From NCBI GenBank assembly GCA_028684915.1, contig JAQUEZ010000203.1:1-10849 (forward strand): a DNA stretch of 10,849 nucleotides, read 5' to 3'. The notes under the pieces were generated by a model. It worked only from the letters and a program-made list of their open reading frames with translations. It ran no database searches and was not told where the DNA came from. The stretch comes from Desulfobulbus sp. (GTDB taxonomy: Bacteria; Desulfobacterota; Desulfobulbia; Desulfobulbales; Desulfobulbaceae). The translations under genes were made by a program, and so were the position numbers. This document shows, piece after piece, positions 6,857 through 10,849 of this stretch; the first letter of the stretch is position 1; every line of letters begins with the position of its first letter.

Positions 6857-7690
6857 TCATATCACATCCGCAAAGTTCCTTTCCATGTTCCTGAAATAGC
6901 GTAGGCCGAAAAAGAAGATTACCAGCGCGACAAGTGCTGAAACCAACATTCCGTTCCAGTATATCTGCGACTTTCCGCCCAAAAGCCCCCAGCGGAAACC
7001 GTCGATGACTCCCACCATGGGATTCAGGGAGTAAAGTAACCGCCACTTCTCTGGCACAATGGAACTACTGAACCCCACCGGAGAGATGTAGAGACCAAAC
7101 TGTACAATGAACGGCACCACATAGCGGAAATCCCGGTACTTTACGTTCAGCGCTGACAACCAGAGACTGCAGCCGAAGGAGGAAAGAAAGGCCAGCAGAA
7201 AGAAAAGAGGTAGTGCAAGAAAACGCCAGTCTGGGGCAAATCCGTACCAGAGCATAAGCAGTGCGAGAATACCAAGTGAAATACAGAAGTCAACCATGCT
7301 GACAATGACCGAACTAGTCGGAACGATCAACCGGGGGAAGTAGACCTTTGTCAACAGATTTGAGTTATCAATAAGCGAGTTGCTCGCTTCTGACAGGGAA
7401 TTGGCAAAGAACTGCCACGGCAAAAGCGCAGCAAAGACGAGGATCGGGTACGGAACTCCTTCAGAGGGAAGCTTCGCCAGTTTGTTAAACACAAGGGTGA
7501 AGGCAATCATGGTCAGGAACGGACGCAACACACTCCAGGCTATTCCTATTGTAGTCTGTTTGTAGCGAACCAAGATATCACGCCACGCCAAGAAGTAGAA
7601 TAACTCCCGGTAACGCCACAAATCCCGCCAGTAATGCTTGATGCCCATACCGGGTTCTATGATTATTTCTGTTGTGTTGCCTGCTTCCAT
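6857..7690 (-). CDS. wzm: ABC-2 type polysaccharide exporter permease (Wzm-like)
   Basis: This is the membrane half of the exporter, pairing with the ATPase 36 bp downstream. The 277-residue protein has the ABC-2 permease layout: an amphipathic N-terminal segment HYWRDLWRYRELFYFLAWRD, then about six hydrophobic segments (for example TMIAFTLVFNKLA, ILVFAALLPWQFF, SSVIVSMVDFCISLGILALL, FLALPLFFLLAFLSS, VVPFIVQFGLYISPVGF and VSALVALVIFFFGLRYF). RDILVRYKQTTIGIAWSVLR and LNPMVGVIDGFRW are typical of O-antigen/teichoic acid exporters (Wzm, TagG). The frame opens at a TTG at 7705, but the ATG at 7690 has AGGTGG 4 nt upstream and is the better start. It is the first gene of the export-Pse run; 190 bp of non-coding sequence lies before it. 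I see no confident sigma-70 promoter there. Confidence 0.93.
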   Translation of the reverse strand: MEAGNTTEIIIEPGMGIKHYWRDLWRYRELFYFLAWRDILVRYKQTTIGIAWSVLRPFLTMIAFTLVFNKLAKLPSEGVPYPILVFAALLPWQFFANSLSEASNSLIDNSNLLTKVYFPRLIVPTSSVIVSMVDFCISLGILALLMLWYGFAPDWRFLALPLFFLLAFLSSFGCSLWLSALNVKYRDFRYVVPFIVQFGLYISPVGFSSSIVPEKWRLLYSLNPMVGVIDGFRWGLLGGKSQIYWNGMLVSALVALVIFFFGLRYFRNMERNFADVI

Positions 7691-7880
7691 GCAACCACCT
7701 GTCAAAAATTTTTACCGCCTAGACACAATAACAAGTGTTGGACAAAACCACTCAACCTTTTAGTATTTCACCTAATTGTGTCCGTGCATGCTGACTGAAT
7801 CGCTGCCTATTCCACAGAAAAAACATGGTTTCGAACACCGGGGCAGCGCGTAAGTTTTTAGGATCTTTGATCAATAGACT
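7691..7880. other. Intergenic gap upstream of wzm, no gene
   Basis: No coding frame with a recognisable product lies in these 190 bp. I looked for a rho-independent terminator after the UbiA-family gene and found no stem followed by a T run. No good -35/-10 pair was found on the minus strand either: the best, TTGAGT with TTATTG-like boxes, is poor. The only structure noted is an 8 bp inverted repeat listed separately. The run from wzm may therefore be transcribed from a non-sigma-70 or activator-dependent promoter here, or by read-through from the upstream gene. Confidence 0.5.
7722..7782. repeat. Inverted repeat upstream of wzm (GACACAAT ... ATTGTGTC)
   Basis: GACACAAT at 7722-7729 and its exact reverse complement ATTGTGTC at 7775-7782 are separated by 45 bases. 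The distance between arm centres is 53 bp, about five helical turns. This could be a pair of operator half-sites or looped sites for a regulator of wzm, or chance. There is no further pairing next to the arms. Confidence 0.25.
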
Positions 7881-8750
7881 TTACGATCCGTAGATGCCCC
7901 ATCCTACCATAAGAGCCCAGAGAACACCCACAACAAATATCGGAACATCCCTGACAAGTGATTCCGTCGGATCACCTCCCAGACCAGATTTAACCCTCAA
8001 AATGTAACGAAGCAACCCGAAACAGCAAAGTGGAACAGTAAAGATGAGAACGTGGTGTTCGATAACATACAGGGTGTACGTCACCAGAACCGCGCCACCG
8101 GTCATATACATGGTCCCGTCGAGAAAACCTGGCGGGTAGGATTCCAATGATTTGCGATGGTTTACCGCATTGTCGCCAAGAGCATTCTTCTCGTAGAGTC
8201 GCTTGCCGGTACTGAGAAAAATGGCTAGTAGAAAGACGGTAAGAAAAAGCCACGCCGAGATTTCGACATCAAAAGCCGCCCCACCGGCCTGAAGGCGAAA
8301 AAGAAACCCAGTCGAAATACAAAACAGATCGATAATTGGAAGGTTCTTCAGATAAAAGGAGTAGGAAATCGAAACAAGTAGATACGCTACAAGTATGGCA
8401 AAAAAAACAGCTGAAACATTAAACGCGAGCGAAAGTGCAGCAAATAAAAGAAAAACAAAAAGAGACACTGCGGCAGCAAGAGAAATTACGCCGGAGGGAA
8501 GAGGTCGTTTACTTTTACGGGGATGGTTTTTATCACGCTCCCTGTCAAAGATATCATTCAAAACATAAGTCGAACTGGACGCAAGACAGAAAGAAAGTAG
8601 AGGCAAAACTCCCTGGCAAGGAATTCCTGGCACCAGCAACTCCCCTCCAAGAAAAGGCGGAAAAAAAAGCATCAGGTTCTTCAGCCATTGGGTCGGACGA
8701 AGCAATTTGATGTAGGGAGCGATGGAAAACACTTTCGAATGCGACCTCAT
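7881..8750 (-). CDS. UbiA-family prenyltransferase, decaprenyl-phosphate phosphoribosyltransferase-like
   Basis: An integral membrane protein of 289 residues with about eight or nine hydrophobic segments. It opens YIKLLRPTQWLKNLMLFFP (13-31), like the RPxQWxKN start of the decaprenyl-phosphate 5-phosphoribosyltransferase (DPPR synthase, mycobacterial Rv3806c) branch. The first polyprenyl/Mg2+ motif is NDIFDRERD (65-73), followed by HPRKSKRPLPSG (76-87). Later marks are YLKNLPIIDLF, STGKRLYEK (180-188) and GGDPTESLVRD (258-268). DPPR synthase joins phosphoribosyl pyrophosphate to polyprenyl phosphate, leading to lipid-linked ribose or arabinofuranose donors. That activity here is inferred. No epimerase (DprE1/DprE2) or phosphatase partner lies in the window. 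The ATG at 8750 has only weak purines before it; a GTG at 8732 is an alternative. The stop is TAA, 190 bp before wzm. Confidence 0.85.
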   Translation of the reverse strand: MRSHSKVFSIAPYIKLLRPTQWLKNLMLFFPPFLGGELLVPGIPCQGVLPLLSFCLASSSTYVLNDIFDRERDKNHPRKSKRPLPSGVISLAAAVSLFVFLLFAALSLAFNVSAVFFAILVAYLLVSISYSFYLKNLPIIDLFCISTGFLFRLQAGGAAFDVEISAWLFLTVFLLAIFLSTGKRLYEKNALGDNAVNHRKSLESYPPGFLDGTMYMTGGAVLVTYTLYVIEHHVLIFTVPLCCFGLLRYILRVKSGLGGDPTESLVRDVPIFVVGVLWALMVGWGIYGS

Positions 8751-8766
8751 GCTCAGACGTAGATTT

Positions 8767-8810
8767 GAATTGTATCATGCAAAATAAAAACTATTTTATC
8801 AATACAATTC
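8767..8810. repeat. Nested inverted repeat in the divergent control region
   Basis: Outer arms GAATTGTAT (8767-8775) and ATACAATTC (8802-8810) are perfect 9 bp complements. Inside them, AAAATA (8781-8786) and TATTTT (8792-8797) are perfect 6 bp complements around a 5-base loop. The whole could fold as a two-part hairpin with a small internal loop. It begins 16 bases before the ATG of the UbiA-family gene, so it is either part of that gene's 5' leader or an operator over its promoter. AT-richness raises the chance of coincidence. Confidence 0.45.
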
Positions 8811-8825
8811 CTGCCCTGAAAGTTA

Positions 8826-8855
8826 TTGAATGATATATTGGTATTGCTTTATACT
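8826..8855 (+). promoter_or_regulatory. Candidate sigma-70 promoter for the TPR/GT41 gene
   Basis: The plus strand has a -35 box TTGAAT (8826-8831) and, 18 bases on, a -10 box TATACT (8850-8855, 5 of 6 consensus). Transcription would start near 8862, giving a leader of about 85 bases before the ATG at 8947. The boxes occupy the same stretch as the candidate promoter on the other strand, so the two would compete for polymerase. Confidence 0.45.
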
Positions 8856-8860
8856 GGCAA
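8832..8860 (-). promoter_or_regulatory. Candidate sigma-70 promoter for the UbiA-family gene
   Basis: On the minus strand a -35 box TTGCCA (8860-8855, 5 of 6 consensus) is followed after 17 bases by TATATC (8837-8832, 4 of 6). Transcription would start near 8825, leaving a leader of about 75 bases that contains the nested inverted repeat. A second possibility is an extended -10 TGATACAAT nearer the gene (about 8777-8769), with a poor -35. Confidence 0.4.
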
Positions 8861-8946
8861 CCAAGAGAAAACAACATCATGAATTAATAAGGAAGATTTC
8901 CCCGTCTTGCATTCCTTCCAAATTCACTCCAGATTGGCGGTTATTG

Positions 8947-10849
8947 ATGACTCATAAGATTTCTACAAAAAGCCAGGAACTTGCCCTGGATGAAACTTTT
9001 GACAAAGCTTACCGGCAGTTCCAGGCAAACAGATTATCGGATGCGGAGGACAGCTATCGTCGGATCCTCGACGCACATCCCGAAAATCCGCGGGCACTCC
9101 ACGCCCTCGGCGCCGTCTCTTATCGTCAGGGCAAACGGGAGCAAGCAATCATGCTCATTCTCCGAGCTCTTGAACGGAAGCCCGATTTCGCCGACGCGCA
9201 TAACAATCTGGGGAATATCTACAAAGATGAAGGAGACCTGGACAAAGCAGCCGAATGCTACCAGACTGCACTCACGATAAACGAAAAGCATCCTTTGGCC
9301 CTGCACAACCTTGGAATCATTTACCTTAACCGAAGAAAACCAGAAAAAGCCCTGGAGTTGTTCAGCAGCGCACTGGCAATAGCACCTGATTACGCTGAAG
9401 CATATGTACACCAAGGTAATGCGCTTGCCGACCTCGGACAGTTTGATAGAGCCGCCAACAGCTACGAGAAGGCAATCGAACTGAGACCCGATTATGCCAT
9501 CGCCCATTTCAATTACGGTAATGCCCTGAAAAAGCAAGGTTGCATGTCCGATGCCGTGCTGTGTTATCGCAATGCCTTGAAGATACGATCGAACTATCCG
9601 GAAGCACTGATGAACCTGGGCAACGCTCTCATATCCCAAGGGCTGATTGAGGAAGCAATCACACAATACCGGAAGGCACTGGAAATCGAGCCTGCAAATT
9701 TCGGAGTCCATTCCAATATTCTTTTCTGTCTGAATTACCTTCCGAACATCACCAAGGAAGCACTTTACCGCGAAAGCCTGTGTTGGGCTGAAACCCACGA
9801 AAAGCATCGCTCCGTAAATATCAAAACCCACGAAAATGATTGCAACCCGACTCGCAGGCTCCGGATAGGATATGTCTCCCCTGACTTCCGCGTCCATTCG
9901 GTCAGCTATTTTTGCCTGCCGCTCTTTTCATCCCATGATCGAGGACGTGTCGAACTATTCTGTTACGGCGAAGTCAGCAGACCTGACATGACAACTGCCC
10001 GAATAGAAAAGCTTGCTGACGTCTGGGTGGATACGGTTGGCATGACAGACCAGGAGCTTGCCGAACGTATCCGCAGCGACCGGATAGATATCCTTGTCGA
10101 TCTGGCCGGCCACACGGCAAAGAACCGTCTAACCGTATTCGCCGAAAAGCCGGCACCAGTTCAGATTACCTGGCTGGGTTATCCGGGAACAACCGGTCTG
10201 TCGTCAATCGACTACCGGATTACAGACAGTATCGCCGACCCACCTGAGGCTTCACGGCATCACACGGAAACACTACTGAGACTTGCAGATGGGTTCCTCT
10301 GCTACGAGCCTTCCGGAGATGCGCCACCGGTAGCAACTCTTCCCTTCGAAAAGAATCCCGGCGTCACGTTCGGCTCCTTCAATAATCCGGCGAAAATTAC
10401 GACCGATGTTCTGGATCTATGGGCTTCCCTGCTTAAAACGATCCCTTTCTCACGTCTGATACTAAAAAGTCATTCCTTTTCCGACGAACCGACTCGCCTT
10501 AGCTACCTGAAACCATTTCTAAAACAAGGCATTGATCCGTTTCGCCTGGAATTTCTTCCGGCAGAAAACCGCAAAAAGGATCATCTTGCGCTCTATGGCC
10601 GCATCGATATTTCACTTGACCCTTTCCCCTATAACGGAACTACAACCACCTGTGAATCACTCTGGATGGGAGTCCCGGTAATAACCCTCTGCGGAGACAG
10701 GCACGCGGAACGAGTCGGAGCGAGCCTCCTGTCTAGCGTGGGACTCGAGGAACTTATAGCATACGACAAGGAGGAATACCTCCGTATCGCCTGCCAATTG
10801 ACATCTGAACCGGCAAAACTGGCCCGGCCGAGAAGCTCGCTGCGCAAGG
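8947..10849 (+). CDS. TPR-repeat O-GlcNAc transferase-like (SPINDLY/GT41) glycosyltransferase, 3' end outside window
   Basis: The frame is open from the ATG at 8947 to the window edge: 634 codons, lacking only the C-terminus. Residues 14-251 are seven tetratricopeptide repeats with an exact 34-residue period (glycines at 55, 89, 123, 157, 191 and 225). From about 303 comes the GT41 catalytic region: RRLRIGYVSPDFRVHSVSYF with H317 at the position of human OGT H498, ILVDLAGHT, PAPVQITWLGYPGTTGLSSI, TFGSFNNPAKITTDV with K483 at the OGT K842 position, and LDPFPYNGTTTTCESLWMG followed by GDRHAERVGASLL. The family moves sugars from UDP-sugars (GlcNAc or others) or GDP-fucose onto proteins in the cytoplasm; donor and target are unknown here. 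No signal peptide is seen. GGCGG lies 6 nt before the ATG. It is divergent from the UbiA-family gene. Confidence 0.93.
   Translation, partial: MTHKISTKSQELALDETFDKAYRQFQANRLSDAEDSYRRILDAHPENPRALHALGAVSYRQGKREQAIMLILRALERKPDFADAHNNLGNIYKDEGDLDKAAECYQTALTINEKHPLALHNLGIIYLNRRKPEKALELFSSALAIAPDYAEAYVHQGNALADLGQFDRAANSYEKAIELRPDYAIAHFNYGNALKKQGCMSDAVLCYRNALKIRSNYPEALMNLGNALISQGLIEEAITQYRKALEIEPANFGVHSNILFCLNYLPNITKEALYRESLCWAETHEKHRSVNIKTHENDCNPTRRLRIGYVSPDFRVHSVSYFCLPLFSSHDRGRVELFCYGEVSRPDMTTARIEKLADVWVDTVGMTDQELAERIRSDRIDILVDLAGHTAKNRLTVFAEKPAPVQITWLGYPGTTGLSSIDYRITDSIADPPEASRHHTETLLRLADGFLCYEPSGDAPPVATLPFEKNPGVTFGSFNNPAKITTDVLDLWASLLKTIPFSRLILKSHSFSDEPTRLSYLKPFLKQGIDPFRLEFLPAENRKKDHLALYGRIDISLDPFPYNGTTTTCESLWMGVPVITLCGDRHAERVGASLLSSVGLEELIAYDKEEYLRIACQLTSEPAKLARPRSSLRK
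8986..9699 (+). repeat. Seven tandem TPR units (102 bp period) within the GT41 gene
   Basis: Seven degenerate 34-residue units encode residues 14-251. The first is divergent; the next six share the pattern A-x-x-N-L-G-x-x-x near their start and the sequence A-L-x-I-x-P near their end, for example NNLGNIY, HNLGIIY, VHQGNAL, FNYGNAL and MNLGNAL. They form the superhelical arm that selects protein targets in this family. The DNA copies are too diverged to be recent duplications. Confidence 0.85.

Noticed and set aside
7691..7705. Longer wzm start at TTG, adding five residues
   Set aside because: AGGTGG, the likely ribosome binding site, lies inside this extension and serves the ATG at 7690.
8661..8668. 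Run of eight A (T on the coding strand) near the start of the UbiA-family gene, as a possible slippage/phase-variation tract
   Set aside because: The frame is intact through it and it encodes an ordinary hydrophobic LFFP stretch. Eight bases is short for a switch, and there is no G/C tract or neighbouring stop to support one.
9034..9897. 287-codon open frame on the minus strand, opposite the TPR/GT41 gene
   Set aside because: It is an antisense shadow of a well-supported TPR and GT41 coding frame. It shows no recognisable domain and has many cysteines and a low-complexity-like composition.
1..10849. CRISPR array, tRNA/rRNA, insertion sequence or phage genes
   Set aside because: No direct-repeat array, cloverleaf, transposase or phage-like frame was seen. 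Nearly all of the window is filled by the listed genes.

Overview
The window reads as a surface-carbohydrate locus of a Gram-negative bacterium. The signs are a Wzm/Wzt-type ABC polysaccharide exporter, a complete set of pseudaminic acid (Pse) enzymes, a UbiA-type polyprenyl-phosphate glycosyl donor enzyme, and a bacterial SPINDLY/OGT-like glycosyltransferase. I see no marker that fixes the genus. The gene mix would suit a Geobacter/Desulfuromonas-like proteobacterium, but that is a weak inference.

Layout. From 7690 down to 1, nine genes lie on the minus strand with almost no gaps: wzm (7690-6857), wzt (6820-5537), pseB (5527-4517), pseC (4517-3336), pseF (3339-2641), a Pse-associated methylase (2627-2001), pseG (2004-895), pseH (908-345) and the first 116 codons of pseI (348-1, cut by the window edge). 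Most junctions from pseB onward overlap (ATGA, GTGA, TAGTG), so translational coupling is likely. Upstream of wzm is a 190 bp non-coding gap, then a UbiA-family gene (8750-7881, minus). A 196 bp divergent control region (8751-8946) separates it from a plus-strand TPR/GT41 gene that starts at 8947 and runs off the right edge.

How the genes work together. PseB, PseC, PseH, PseG, PseI and PseF together convert UDP-GlcNAc to CMP-Pse5Ac7Ac: dehydration/epimerisation, amination, N-acetylation, UDP removal, condensation with phosphoenolpyruvate, then CMP activation. The methylase belongs to a family that accompanies Pse clusters, so the final sugar or chain may be methylated. The position right behind wzm-wzt suggests that the sugar goes into an ABC-exported O-antigen or capsule rather than, or in addition to, flagellin. 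No Pse transferase is visible, so the acceptor is unknown.

Most notable. Base composition is mosaic: the Wzt C-terminal domain, the methylase and PseH contain stretches near 30% GC, while the Wzt ATPase domain and PseC contain stretches of 53-62%. The divergent region carries overlapping promoter-like elements and a nested inverted repeat. The UbiA-family protein resembles decaprenyl-phosphate phosphoribosyltransferase but has no visible arabinose-pathway partners. I found no tRNA, rRNA, CRISPR array, insertion sequence or clear terminator.
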